A DNA stretch of 64,000 nucleotides, from positions 27,151 to 91,150 of the forward strand of contig JACKPN010000007.1 in assembly GCA_024233575.1 (NCBI GenBank), in the 5' to 3' direction. Position numbers and translations under genes: made by a program. Positions 1-8,729 of this stretch are shown here, in pieces. The notes beneath the pieces were generated by a model. The model saw only the letters and a list, made by a program, of their open reading frames with translations. It was not told the DNA's origin and made no database searches. How positions within the stretch are numbered: the first letter of the stretch is position 1; every line of letters begins with the position of its first letter. The stretch comes from Chlamydiales bacterium (lineage in GTDB: Bacteria > Chlamydiota > Chlamydiia > Chlamydiales > Criblamydiaceae).

Positions 1-563
1 TTCACGCGTCCCGCCTCAGCCTTTGCACGTTCCTCTGCAATGTTTTCTTGTGCTTCCTTAGCTTCTTCCAGCGCGTTTCTTTTCTCTTCAACCTCCGCCT
101 GCTTCGTTGAATACTGCCCATTGAGGCGTTCCATTTCCGCATATTGTTCTTTGAGGGCATCGCTCCATTGCATTAGCTTATCGCGGTTCTCAGCGAACTT
201 CTCCGACTGTTTGATAAACGCTTGGCTTGTGCGGTATACTTCGTTAATACGATTATGGTAGGCAATACTGTAGGCATTAGCGATCTTCACTACCGCAGCG
301 TTGAAGCTCTCGCGGTAGCTTTCCGACACCATTTTAAGCATCATTTCCCAGATGACCATAGCGATCAACCGGATCTTTTTGATGATCGCTAGGAGGCTTG
401 CTCCTGTATCGACTTCATTGTAGAGGAAATCTTCATCGATGATGATCTCTTCCGGCATTATCTCCGGATTGTTCATCACCGTTTTGATTGTGTCTGCCAT
501 CTTAGGGTAGAAAAGATGACTGTTTTTTTCGTAACGTTCTTCAATCAACAGGTCGTCACGCAT
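1..563 (-). CDS. Coiled-coil protein, C-terminal part outside window
   Basis: This is an open minus-strand frame running off the left edge; only the first 187 codons are present. The start at 563 is the first in-frame ATG, preceded by an AGGA-containing stretch about ten bases upstream. The N-terminal 55 residues are acidic (runs such as PEEIIIDED). A short hydrophobic, basic helix rich in Ile, Met and Lys follows. From about residue 110 the sequence turns into a charged, Gln/Glu/Lys/Ala-rich stretch (for example RLNGQYSTKQAEVEEK) with the heptad character of a long coiled coil. No family is recognised. Chlamydiae carry many coiled-coil secreted or inclusion-membrane proteins, so an effector or structural role is possible, but that is inference. 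It is divergent from the RING gene at 703. Confidence 0.7.
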   Translation of the reverse strand, partial: MRDDLLIEERYEKNSHLFYPKMADTIKTVMNNPEIMPEEIIIDEDFLYNEVDTGASLLAIIKKIRLIAMVIWEMMLKMVSESYRESFNAAVVKIANAYSIAYHNRINEVYRTSQAFIKQSEKFAENRDKLMQWSDALKEQYAEMERLNGQYSTKQAEVEEKRNALEEAKEAQENIAEERAKAEAGRV

Positions 564-702
564 AGCTTCACCATCCTGGTTGCATCTGCATTGTAACAAA
601 AGAAAGTAAAAAATTTATACATGACGTTGTTTTATTTCCGGTTGCAAAAAAACGGGCAACAAATTTTAATCCCCCTGACTCATAAATGGTTAAGGTGATT
701 TT

Positions 703-1791
703 ATGTGGACGATACAGCAATATTTACCGGCGGCATGGGCAGCCTATCTTTCTCAAGAAGAAGAGGTAGAACCGATGATCGACGATCTTAATGATGATCA
801 AGTACCTGAGTGTCCCCTTTGTGCTTATCCCTTTCAAGCTCCTGATGACCTTAAACTGCTCTGTGATAGAGGGATAACGCAGTATGACCGTTCAGGGCGC
901 TATCCATGCAAGACCGACGCCTGCACTCATGTGTATTGCATGATATGTATGCAGAAGTGGAAAGAACATCATAAAGGATGCCCCATATGCCGCGCCGATA
1001 TCCATGCGTATAAGCTGATTCCCGACCGTGAAACCATGATAAAAGTCTTGGAAATGAGGAAATTCATGTTTGGAGATGTTAAAGAGGAGTCCCATGTAGA
1101 AGAGGACCTTTTAGTCGAACTCTTCAACGAACCATCGTTTCCTGAAAGCTATTTCACCATCTATGATGCATGTGAATGTTTCGCAAACAATCTATCATCT
1201 CGCCTTGATATCCATGATCAGGAGATGATCGCCCTTGAAGAAGGGCGTTATCGTGATGCTGGGAATCTTGCCCTTGATTTACGCATCAACATGTGCATCT
1301 CTCATAGTGTGGGCATCGCTGCACAGTCCGGTGCTATCGCCGGGCAAACTACGCTTGCAGCCATATCCATGATGCTTCTGCCATCATCGGTATTAGCTTT
1401 TTCCTTTACAACAGTCTATGCTGGCATTGAGTCGATGTTTACTTGCGAATGTCCTTTCGACATGATAGGTACCGTCTTCAATTGGGGCATTTGCTATCCT
1501 GTCCAATATATCGCTGCAACAAGCATCAACATCCCTGTGCGTACTGCCAAGCTTGCTAAATACCTGTTATGCTGTCCCGTCAATACTCTTATACCGGAGA
1601 TCGCCTATTGCTGCGGACAGACAATATGCGATAAATATCTTGAAGAGTCCCTCGACCTTTGCAATTGCCGTACGTTGGGTTGTACCTTTTGGAAGAACGG
1701 CAATGAAAATGTTTGTTACGCCAACAACGACCAGTATCCCGCGATTTTTAATCTGCGTTCAGGAAACTTCTGGTGTCGCGAGCTGCTGTAA
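703..1791 (+). CDS. RING-finger (C3HC4-type) protein, putative E3 ubiquitin ligase effector
   Basis: This 362-residue protein starts at an ATG with a good ribosome-binding site (AAGGTGA about 7 bases upstream). Residues 37-96 carry a complete RING ligand set: C37-x2-C40, then C74-x-H76-x2-C79-x2-C82, then C93-x2-C96. The ends match the classical CPLC and CPIC knuckles. RING domains bind two zinc ions and recruit E2 ubiquitin-conjugating enzymes, which bacteria themselves lack, so the likely place of action is the host cell. Residues around 205-250 form a hydrophobic, small-residue-rich segment that could span or insert into a membrane. The C-terminal third is unusually Cys-rich. There is no Sec signal peptide, which fits type III secretion, as in other chlamydial effectors; this is inference. 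It ends 2 bases before the next glycosyltransferase start, but they need not be functionally linked. Confidence 0.75.
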   Translation: MWTIQQYLPAAWAAYLSQEEEVEPMIDDLNDDQVPECPLCAYPFQAPDDLKLLCDRGITQYDRSGRYPCKTDACTHVYCMICMQKWKEHHKGCPICRADIHAYKLIPDRETMIKVLEMRKFMFGDVKEESHVEEDLLVELFNEPSFPESYFTIYDACECFANNLSSRLDIHDQEMIALEEGRYRDAGNLALDLRINMCISHSVGIAAQSGAIAGQTTLAAISMMLLPSSVLAFSFTTVYAGIESMFTCECPFDMIGTVFNWGICYPVQYIAATSINIPVRTAKLAKYLLCCPVNTLIPEIAYCCGQTICDKYLEESLDLCNCRTLGCTFWKNGNENVCYANNDQYPAIFNLRSGNFWCRELL

Positions 1792-1793
1792 CT

Positions 1794-3017
1794 ATGCTGC
1801 GCATCCTTATCGTCACCACATTTTTCCCTCCGCAGAACTCCATTGCTTCGCTTAGGCCCCTTTCCTGGGCGAAGTACTGGACCGCTGCCGGTCATGACGT
1901 CACGGTACTGACACCTCAACCTGCGCAAGGCTCCAGCTGCAACGTCCTGTCTGTTCCTGTTTCCTCTTTTGTCTCCGGCATGAAAGAAAACTACCAACGT
2001 ACTCAGGCCGCACCATCAGCCGCTGCTTCACTGTTCAACCGCTTGCGGCAGCGCTATGGCATCTTCAATGCCTGCCGTTTTCCCGATCTTACGGAGTTGT
2101 GGGTTTCTGCCGCCCTCGATGCTGCACGCGCGCAGCCTTCTTGGGATCTTGTTGTCAGCACTTCCGGTCCCTACACAACGCACCGTATCGCCTCTAAGCT
2201 GAAGTACGAGCGCCGTGCTGCCCGATGGGTTGCCGACTACCGTGACCTTTGGAGTGACAACCATATTTTTCCCGGACTGTTTCCTTTCAACTACTATGAG
2301 CCCTTTTTAGAGCGACGTTTGCTGCGCAACGCCGATTGCCTGACTACCGTCAGCGATCCGCTTGCCGCTACCCTTCGCCGCCGCCATCCCGGTAAGAACA
2401 TCGCCGTTATCGAGAACGGCTTCGACCCTGACGATCTTGCCAACCTGTCAGGGGAGCGTTCCTTGCCTGACGACGGCATCTTCCGCATCGTCTATACAGG
2501 CACTTTCTATCCCCGCAGCACCGACCCCGAGCCCCTTTTCCGTGCCATCCGCTCTCTTCCCGATATCCTTCGCAACCGCCTTGAAGTTCTTTTCTTCGGC
2601 CCTCCCAGCGCAGAGCTTGCATCCCTCATTGAAAAGCATCATGTCGGCAGATGGGTAAAACAGCACGGTTTCGTCTCGCGCGAGAATGCCCTCCGCCTCC
2701 AGCGCGACGCCCACGCCCTGCTGTTCCTTCCATGGAAAGATAGCGACGGCATCCTCACAGGAAAAATTTTCGAGTATCTCTATTCCCGCACGCCCATCAT
2801 CGCCGTAGGCGCTTCTAGTGACGATACAGTCAAGCGCCTCATTAGCGACAACGGCGCTGGCAACGCTTTCCATAATCAAGAAATTCTGTTATGTTTTTTA
2901 CAGCAGCAGCTGTTGAAGCCGACGAAAGCGTCGACGCAGGTTACACCCCGGCTTCTTGACCGTTACAATAGAAAACAGCTGGCAGAACAGTTTCTCACAA
3001 TGGCATACCTCGAATGA
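1794..3017 (+). CDS. Glycosyltransferase family 4 protein
   Basis: The protein is 407 residues from the ATG at 1794. An in-frame start at 1773 also exists, but it would overlap the RING gene, and MLRILIVTTFFPP is the standard GT4 beginning (first Rossmann strand plus PP loop). The C-terminal half has the usual GT-B acceptor-to-donor domain change: a YTGTFYP motif near residue 240, VKQHGFVSRE, and a late KIFEYLYSRTPIIAVG segment, which is the nucleotide-sugar-binding part of family 4 enzymes. It should transfer a sugar from a nucleotide donor to a lipid-linked glycan at the inner membrane face. It overlaps the next glycosyltransferase by an ATGA junction, so the three genes from 1794 to 5220 are a translationally coupled surface-polysaccharide operon. 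Donor and acceptor cannot be read from the sequence. Confidence 0.85.
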   Translation: MLRILIVTTFFPPQNSIASLRPLSWAKYWTAAGHDVTVLTPQPAQGSSCNVLSVPVSSFVSGMKENYQRTQAAPSAAASLFNRLRQRYGIFNACRFPDLTELWVSAALDAARAQPSWDLVVSTSGPYTTHRIASKLKYERRAARWVADYRDLWSDNHIFPGLFPFNYYEPFLERRLLRNADCLTTVSDPLAATLRRRHPGKNIAVIENGFDPDDLANLSGERSLPDDGIFRIVYTGTFYPRSTDPEPLFRAIRSLPDILRNRLEVLFFGPPSAELASLIEKHHVGRWVKQHGFVSRENALRLQRDAHALLFLPWKDSDGILTGKIFEYLYSRTPIIAVGASSDDTVKRLISDNGAGNAFHNQEILLCFLQQQLLKPTKASTQVTPRLLDRYNRKQLAEQFLTMAYLE

Positions 3018-3862
3018 CTAAACCCACCGCGAATACAGCAATCATCATCGTCGCCTTTAACAGCGAGCGTTGTCTTCCCAAGGCCATGCACGCCATCGCC
3101 ACCCAGACTGTCGCTCCCAGACAGGTTATCATCGTCGATGCCGGCTCCCATGACACGCGCTATCTCGATAAGTACTGTTCGCCTACGACCGCCATTGTTA
3201 AACCTGGCAGTGCCTTAGGCTTTTGCCAAGCCAACAACATCGGTTACCAGCATGTCGCCTCCGACTGCGATTACATTCTTTTGCTTAACCCTGACGCTTT
3301 CCTCAGTGAGACTTTTCTCGAACGTGCCGTGGCCCATTTTGAAGACCCCAGTTATTGGGAGTGCGGCGCCCTTACCGGTATGGCTTTAGGCTATGATCTC
3401 GATAATGACATTCCTACCGGAACTTATGACTCCACCGGTGTTTTCCATACCTGGTATGGCCGGTGGTATGACCGCGGACAAGGTGAGTCAATCGCCGAAG
3501 GCCGTTACAGCGCCCCTGAGGCCATACCCGCCATCACCGGCGCCCTTTTCTTCATTCGTAAGGAAGCTCTAGACTCCATTCTATATCCTGGTCGGAACCT
3601 CTTCGATCCCTCTTTTTTCATGTATAAAGAAGATATCGACCTATCGCTGCGTCTTAGGAATCACCGTTGGACCCTTTATTATTTTCCCGACCTCGTAGCC
3701 CATCACTGCCGCGGATGGGACACAGACCGCAGCGCCATGTCCCGCAGTGCGCGCGTTTCCTCTGCTCGCAATGAGCTCTGGATCCATCGTCGTGAACGGA
3801 AAGTTGTGCCTACCCTCTATTCCCTCGCGAAGTACGCCGCAGTCAAATGGTTTGATCAATGA
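3014..3862 (+). CDS. Glycosyltransferase family 2 protein
   Basis: This 282-residue GT-A type glycosyltransferase overlaps the stop of the GT4 gene in ATGA. The N-terminus (TAIIIVAFNSERCLPKAM) is the nucleotide-binding strand of family 2, followed by VIIVDAGSHD and LLLNPDAFL, which contain the acidic residues that hold the metal and nucleotide-sugar. The segment ITGALFFIRKEAL and a C-terminal MYKEDIDLSLRLR stretch (the ED motif with the catalytic base) match the rhamnosyltransferase-like branch. It should add one sugar to the repeat unit whose polymerisation is handled by the neighbour downstream. It overlaps that polymerase gene by four bases, again ATGA. The exact sugar is not predictable. 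Confidence 0.85.
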   Translation: MTKPTANTAIIIVAFNSERCLPKAMHAIATQTVAPRQVIIVDAGSHDTRYLDKYCSPTTAIVKPGSALGFCQANNIGYQHVASDCDYILLLNPDAFLSETFLERAVAHFEDPSYWECGALTGMALGYDLDNDIPTGTYDSTGVFHTWYGRWYDRGQGESIAEGRYSAPEAIPAITGALFFIRKEALDSILYPGRNLFDPSFFMYKEDIDLSLRLRNHRWTLYYFPDLVAHHCRGWDTDRSAMSRSARVSSARNELWIHRRERKVVPTLYSLAKYAAVKWFDQ

Positions 3863-5220
3863 GCGCCTTTGTAGGCATATCAACACAAAGAGGCGTGGGA
3901 GGAGTTCGTTATCTCGACCATTTTCTTTCCCTTGCCATCCTTATGGTTACCATTCCACTTCTTTTTCTTCCCAAGGTCAACCTCATCGCTCTTGGCAGTC
4001 AGGAGACCGCAGGCATCCGCATCGACGACATCATTCTCCTTGCCGTCAGCCTCATTATTGTTTGGGCACGTTTTGCCTACCGCCGCCAACCCTTTCCTGA
4101 AGAGAAGTGGTTTTTTAGTCTCGTTGTACTCTCTTTCTTCTCTTTCGCCATCAACTATCTCTTCAGCGTCCTTGGCATGCTCCACGCTTCTGCCAATATC
4201 CTTTACTGCTGCCGCCTCATCGAGTATTTTTCCTTTTTCTATATCGGTATCATTGCTGCCCCCTACCTCACGCTTCACCGCCTTCTCTCAGTTTTTCTTT
4301 TCTTTAACGCCCTTGTCATGGTTCTTCAGTGGCTAGGAATCATCGGGGAGTTTTCTGTTGAGGGGTATCATGCGTACAGCACCACCCGTCTTTCCGGTAT
4401 TGCCTCCTTTCCATCGGAGATGGGCTGCCTCATCACCATGGTGTTTGGCTATCTTGTTTTCACTGACGCTCCCTCTTCACCCTACTTACGTTTACTCCCG
4501 CGCGCTCTCGCTCTTTTTTTTCGCAAGACAGCGATATACTGGTTCTTTTTTTTCTGCGCTCTCCTCGTCATCAAGACAGGAGCCCGTATCGCCATTGCCG
4601 CCCTTGTTGCCGTTATGGCTGTACGTGTGCGCCAAGAGTTCCGTTCCCGAGATCGTTTTTCCGTCATTTGCGCTTTTCTTTTCAGTATGATTGGTTGCCT
4701 TGTTGTCGCTATCACTATCGTCAATGTTGACGGCCTCGTCGAGCGCAGCAAAGAGCTTCTGTCAATGCGTAACCTCGACCTCATTACCACTGTTTGGGAA
4801 CGCATCAGCCTTGATTACGACCCCAATGGACGTGAGAGTGTTGCCTTTTCCGGTAACCAGGATATGAGCTGGTGGATACGCATCCACAAGTGGGTATATT
4901 CTTTGAAGATGTACCTATTGCACCCTTTTACCTATTTGCAGGGCGTAGGTCCTGGCTTTGGCCTTGCTGCTGTTGACGGTGGATATATAAGGATTCTTAC
5001 TGAGTATGGCCTTATTGGGAGCCTGTTGTTTTTCCGATTTTTTTCCTGTCTTTGGCGACGATCCCGTTCTTTGCGTTGGATGCTCATCCCTTTGCTTATT
5101 AACATGGTTTTTTTCGACGCATATCTTGCGTACAAGCCCATGAGTTTGCTGTTCATCGCCACAGGGATGGTCCTTTACGACCAGCGAGCGTTATCGGAAG
5201 CTGGAAAAGAAGTATTGTGA
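3859..5220 (+). CDS. O-antigen polymerase/ligase-like membrane protein
   Basis: This 453-residue protein has about eleven hydrophobic segments starting at residue 20 and a large non-membrane loop at roughly residues 300-370 that contains a GRESVAFSG region. The closing VGPGFGLAAVDGGYIRILTEYGLIG is the conserved end of the periplasmic loop in Wzy/WaaL-type proteins (Gly-rich, then a DxxY-like segment and another membrane helix). Such proteins polymerise lipid-linked repeat units or ligate glycan to an acceptor at the outer face of the inner membrane. It is the last gene of the three-gene operon and follows GT4 and GT2. Polymerase and ligase cannot be told apart by sequence alone. A hairpin follows directly, though it has a U tract only for the opposite strand. 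Confidence 0.8.
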   Translation: MSAFVGISTQRGVGGVRYLDHFLSLAILMVTIPLLFLPKVNLIALGSQETAGIRIDDIILLAVSLIIVWARFAYRRQPFPEEKWFFSLVVLSFFSFAINYLFSVLGMLHASANILYCCRLIEYFSFFYIGIIAAPYLTLHRLLSVFLFFNALVMVLQWLGIIGEFSVEGYHAYSTTRLSGIASFPSEMGCLITMVFGYLVFTDAPSSPYLRLLPRALALFFRKTAIYWFFFFCALLVIKTGARIAIAALVAVMAVRVRQEFRSRDRFSVICAFLFSMIGCLVVAITIVNVDGLVERSKELLSMRNLDLITTVWERISLDYDPNGRESVAFSGNQDMSWWIRIHKWVYSLKMYLLHPFTYLQGVGPGFGLAAVDGGYIRILTEYGLIGSLLFFRFFSCLWRRSRSLRWMLIPLLINMVFFDAYLAYKPMSLLFIATGMVLYDQRALSEAGKEVL

Positions 5221-5225
5221 ATAGT

Positions 5226-5253
5226 AAAAAGGCCGAAGTTGTTCACTTCGGCC
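5226..5253 (-). terminator. Rho-independent terminator of the 5286-5897 gene
   Basis: A perfect 9-bp stem (GGCCGAAGT with ACTTCGGCC, loop TGTTC) is followed on the minus strand by TTTTT. It lies 32 bases beyond the stop of the minus-strand gene. On the plus strand the hairpin sits 10 bases after the polymerase gene and may also help stop transcription there, but without a T tract. A closely related hairpin ends the paralogous gene at 6156-6184. Confidence 0.8.
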
Positions 5254-5285
5254 ATGATCAGAATTAATTTCTCGAAAGATCTTGT

Positions 5286-5897
5286 TTACTCGTCATTAAT
5301 TAAAAACAATAAATCATCAATATCAAGACATGAATTATCCATTTCACTTATTTCTTCTAAGTTGGATCTGTACGAAGAAGGTACATCAATGAACGAAAGG
5401 TTAAATCGTTTTTCGTGGTGGAAAATTGGAGCCACAGATGCGCCATTATCTGATATCACTACGCTATCATCTGATGAATCACTCCACTCCAGAGTAAACG
5501 CTACATCGTCAGTTGTAAGGCGATTTTCGTTGACCCCTTTTTTTATTAGAAATTGATACGCTTCGTGATCTTCCTTTTTGTTTACAAAAGCAGCGCGGAA
5601 GGGGGCAGTGATGAGGCGGATAGGCAGAGTTAAAAGATCTAGAGCTAGTGCACCGAGAACCGCGAATATTCTAGCTGCGATATGATCGACGTTAATAGCA
5701 TGGTTAACGACAGTGGGAAGGAAGAAATCTCTTGAGAAGTTTTTCCAATTATTTGTTCTAACCGGGATTAAGGTAGCGACAAACCAGTTGATTGTTTTTG
5801 TTTTAGCTTTTTTTACAAATTCTTCAAATTCATCATCATTGAAGTATAAATATGTAGTATTTCCAAATTGTTCTGTTACAGTTGAAGGGGTTGTCAT
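5286..5897 (-). CDS. Conserved hypothetical protein, intact member of a local paralogous pair
   Basis: The protein is 203 residues, taking the ATG at 5897 (MTTPSTVTEQ); a longer frame to 5963 exists but adds an unusual N-terminus and has no better ribosome-binding site. Residues 1-45 are charged; a central block (INWFVATLIPVRTNNW, then a hydrophobic LGALALDLLTLPIRLITAP helix) may associate with membranes. The C-terminal 90 residues are acidic and poorly ordered in appearance. The central block is nearly identical to that of the neighbouring gene on the same strand (6236-7111), so the two arose by tandem duplication. I recognise no family and see no catalytic motif. Secretion by type III is possible but unsupported. 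Confidence 0.65.
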   Translation of the reverse strand: MTTPSTVTEQFGNTTYLYFNDDEFEEFVKKAKTKTINWFVATLIPVRTNNWKNFSRDFFLPTVVNHAINVDHIAARIFAVLGALALDLLTLPIRLITAPFRAAFVNKKEDHEAYQFLIKKGVNENRLTTDDVAFTLEWSDSSDDSVVISDNGASVAPIFHHEKRFNLSFIDVPSSYRSNLEEISEMDNSCLDIDDLLFLINDE

Positions 5898-6155
5898 TGC
5901 TTTTCTTTTATTTAAAAAGTGATAATATTGATAGATTTTATAGTTTTCAGAAATTAATATCAATTAAAAGTAATGTCGATATAAATTTATTGTAAACTTA
6001 AAAATCTAATTAATAATCATGCAGGATTAGAAGTTCAACAGATTTGTTAAACCCACGCCCGCATACAAGCTTATGAATAACAAGGATAATCTCGATTGAA
6101 AAAATAATAAGAATGTTGCGATATGTGTTGCTTATAACAAAAAATGTTATGAATC

Positions 6156-6184
6156 AAAAAAAGGCCGAAGTTGTCTCTTCGGCC
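6156..6184 (-). terminator. Rho-independent terminator of the 6236-7111 pseudogene
   Basis: The stem is GGCCGAAG paired with CTTCGGCC around loop TTGTCT, followed on the minus strand by seven T residues. It shares its GGCCGAAG stem and T tract with the terminator at 5226-5253, so terminator and gene were probably duplicated together. The rest of the 5898-6235 gap is AT-rich and shows no other feature. Confidence 0.75.
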
Positions 6185-6235
6185 CGCATGTTCATTTAAG
6201 GATTTACCTTAGGGTGATGTTTGAGAAAAAGTAAA

Positions 6236-7111
6236 TTAATATCCTAGGACAAATGTACTTTTATTGTTATCACGATCAGTTTTTTCAAAAATGTATTTGA
6301 TGTCATCATCCGTCATGTTTTGTTCATTTTTAGCTTCATTATAGCATTTATTCAAGACTTGTTTGAATTGATCCTCTGTAATTACAGCGTTAGAAAAAAG
6401 TTGAATGGTCTTTTTATTAACAGTTGTGTTTTGATTGTTAGAGCTAACGGTGATTTTTATCTCATTTGCGTTTTTCAATAAATTAATCGGTACATTAATT
6501 ATTGAAATTATTGAATCAATATACTCATTGTTTTCGACTTTTTCAACTATCAGACTTTCGCATGTTTCTTCAACTAGATTTGAATTATAAGTAGATGGTG
6601 CTGCGATAAATGAAAGGTCAAATTGTTTACAGTGTTGCATAGTCGGTGCGTACATTTCATTGTTGTTCATTATTATGAAAATTTCGTTAGATGGAGAATA
6701 CTTAATTAACTCAATTTTTACATCATCCGTTATAATGATGTTGTCATCAATTCCATTAAATAGTAATTTATACAATTCGTGATCTTCTTTTTTGTCTGCA
6801 AAAGCTGCGCGGAATGGAGCAGTTAAAAAACGGATAGGGAGCGTTACTAGATCTAGGGCTAGAGCGCCCAGAACGGCGAATACTCTTGCGGCGGCATGAT
6901 CGACTTTAACAGCATGGTTGACCACAGTAGGGAGAAAAAAATCTTTAGAGAAATTTTTCCAATTATTAGTTCGAACAGGAATTATAGTGGCAGTAAACCA
7001 GTTTATAGTCTTTGTTTTAGCTTTTTCTTCAATTTAATAATATTTACTATCATCCAATTCGAATGATCTTTGTTTTCCCGAACTTTCTGTAGTACGCAAA
7101 TAATTAATCAT
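6236..7111 (-). pseudogene. Paralogue of the 5286 gene with an in-frame TAA at codon 26
   Basis: Reading from the ATG at 7111, which has a clean ribosome-binding site (AGAGGATG, 5 bases of spacing), the frame gives 25 codons and then TAA (7034-7036). After the stop the same frame stays open to 6236, and it immediately continues with KAKTKTINWF and VRTNNWKNFS, the conserved block of the intact paralogue. The first downstream ATG (6925) lies after that block, so the apparent 229-residue reading frame lacks conserved N-terminal sequence. The simplest reading is a nonsense mutation in a once functional 291-codon gene. A sequencing error or restart at a non-ATG codon after the stop cannot be excluded. 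The C-terminal half is longer and more diverged than in the paralogue. Confidence 0.7.
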
Positions 7112-7746
7112 TTATTCATCCTCTTTTTAATGGTTAATTTGATTACTGCTTTATTGTATAATGTAAGGGAATTGTTTGGTGTAAAATTTAATAAATCTTT
7201 ACATACATAAAGAAAAAGGAAGAAATTTGAAGCTTAGACGTTATAAATGGTCGAAAATGCTCCTTTAAATCAGAATAGCTATCTTTTTTCTCATAAAAAT
7301 CGGATTTTATTCCATAATGGGCAGTCCTAAGCATGTAAAACTGATATTTACTCGCAATGGAGCCAATAGTCGTCACCAACAGGGTCCATATTTAAACATT
7401 TTGGTTGTCATCTCGTTGTTTGGCATACCTATTGATTTTCTTGCTTCGCATTTATATAGCATGAAGTGTTTAGAACCACCCCTGTTTGGTGGTATTTCTA
7501 GACATTGAGTGTTTACCCCTTTTTGTCATTAATCGATTCCTTCGTCACCACTGGTGATCTGTTGGCATTGCTGCGATTAGCCTAATTCTTCGAATTGTGT
7601 CTAGGTCGAGGAAGATTCAGAGCATTTGTCGTTTTCTTTAGAGTTGATGAACCATCCTTTAGTGAGTTTTTTTGATCCATGACTTGCGCACAAGCTCATG
7701 AGTTTGTTACTCTCACCACGTATAATGATTTAAAACGCAAAGGCAT
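7112..7746. other. AT-rich intergenic region without a supported gene
   Basis: About 630 bases lie between the start of the minus-strand pseudogene and the ankyrin-like gene. Short open frames are present on both strands but lack ribosome-binding sites and recognisable protein character. A short hairpin (CCACC/GGTGG) at about 7476-7492 is flanked by an 8-bp direct repeat AGTGTTTA (7465-7472 and 7508-7515). A TATAAT hexamer at 7721-7726 could be the -10 box of the ankyrin-like gene, though no convincing -35 box stands at the right distance. Confidence 0.5.
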
Positions 7747-7749
7747 GTG

Positions 7750-8514
7750 ATGAATAGTTTAAGATTGTTGAGCCTCATTACTCCCCGTTCATCGATTTGT
7801 TCACTCGCTTTCCAAAGCAGTGCAAAGCAAGCTCCATTAACCAGGCTCTTTAGCCTACGTTGTTGCCGTAAGTTTTCCCAGCGCGAGCCTGAAGAGAAAA
7901 TGAACTTTGGTACTCAGCAGAAGTTCACCAATACTCGTGGTATGCCAAACAACATGGGGAAGCTTTTTTCTAAGTTTGTCATTAAACAAGAACAACTTTC
8001 GCCACTTGAGTCTCAGGAGTTGGCCTTTCAAGCTATTGTTGAAGGCGAATTTGATACGCTCAAGTATCTTGTTAAGAACGGCTATGTTCGTGCCGATCTC
8101 ATTATTGACCGAGGTAGGAATATCAATACCGGTTTTCTTCATGAACCTCTTTATGAAGTATCGCTCATCACATGGATTGCCGCTAATGATAAGCTTTGTT
8201 TTCGCAAGGCGATTAATATGATTGAGTATTTACGCAGTCATGGAGCGTCACTTACGGCCCTTGAGAGAATAGACTTGCCTTATCTCGGCTCTGACGGTCG
8301 CATTACCTATAAACGCGTGCAGAAGACCGTTATTGCTAACAGCATGTTATTAGCTGCTGCCAAGAATAATCTTCCTCTTCTCAAGTATTTTGGAAGAAGG
8401 GTTACTTTTTTCGACATGCCATCCTCCCAATTCAAACTGGAAACGTATTCTGAGGAAGTTTCCGATTACTTAAAGAAGCTTTTTGTTGAATTAATGGAGG
8501 AGCAACTTGGGTGA
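7750..8514 (+). CDS. Ankyrin-repeat-like protein with a basic, Ser/Leu/Arg-rich N-terminus
   Basis: The protein is 254 residues from ATG 7750 (a GTG directly before it is the alternative start; AAAGG stands 6 bases upstream of the ATG). Two segments have ankyrin character: roughly residues 90-122 (AIVEGEFDTLKYLVKNGY) and 197-215 (LLAAAKNNLPLLKYFGRR), with a third, weaker one around EYLRSHGASLTALE. Ankyrin repeats mediate protein-protein binding and are frequent in secreted proteins of amoeba-associated bacteria. The first 48 residues contain many Arg, Ser and Leu and no Asp or Glu until a REPEE stretch, a composition like that of mitochondrial presequences. There is no Sec signal. An effector role is inferred, not shown. 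The stop codon overlaps a possible GTG start for the next small frame. Confidence 0.7.
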   Translation: MNSLRLLSLITPRSSICSLAFQSSAKQAPLTRLFSLRCCRKFSQREPEEKMNFGTQQKFTNTRGMPNNMGKLFSKFVIKQEQLSPLESQELAFQAIVEGEFDTLKYLVKNGYVRADLIIDRGRNINTGFLHEPLYEVSLITWIAANDKLCFRKAINMIEYLRSHGASLTALERIDLPYLGSDGRITYKRVQKTVIANSMLLAAAKNNLPLLKYFGRRVTFFDMPSSQFKLETYSEEVSDYLKKLFVELMEEQLG

Positions 8515-8729
8515 ATGACAAGTTATTTCATTCACTTGCATTGAACGCTCTTTGTCTTTTCGATTTTGTTTTTTTTGCAAAAGAGTTTTATCTTTTACTA
8601 CTTAGGAATTTTCCAGCTTGCTCATCCCAAAATATTTTTCATAAAGTAATAATTTTATTTGACGATGAAATAGCTTTAGAGGTACTTCTGAGGCAGAAAT
8701 CAGCTAACAAAGGAGACTCCGATGGCTGA
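8511..8729 (+). CDS. Possible small protein coupled to the ankyrin-like gene
   Basis: A 72-codon frame begins with GTG that overlaps the preceding TGA (GTGA). It has a very good ribosome-binding site, GGAGGAG, about ten bases upstream. The product would have a hydrophobic, Phe/Leu-rich first half and an acidic, then basic end. No relative is recognised. The junction and ribosome-binding site support translation, but the composition is unremarkable and the frame ends inside the start of the better supported small gene at 8722. Confidence is low. Confidence 0.35.
   Translation: MNDKLFHSLALNALCLFDFVFFAKEFYLLLLRNFPACSSQNIFHKVIILFDDEIALEVLLRQKSANKGDSDG

Noticed and set aside
40..261. Plus-strand frame at the left edge
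   Set aside because: It is a shadow of the minus-strand coiled-coil gene, whose long open frame and start are better supported.
7465..7515. Hairpin flanked by 8-bp direct repeat AGTGTTTA, considered as a tiny mobile element
   Set aside because: The direct repeats do not abut the inverted repeat and the stem is only five base pairs; chance is likely in AT-rich DNA.
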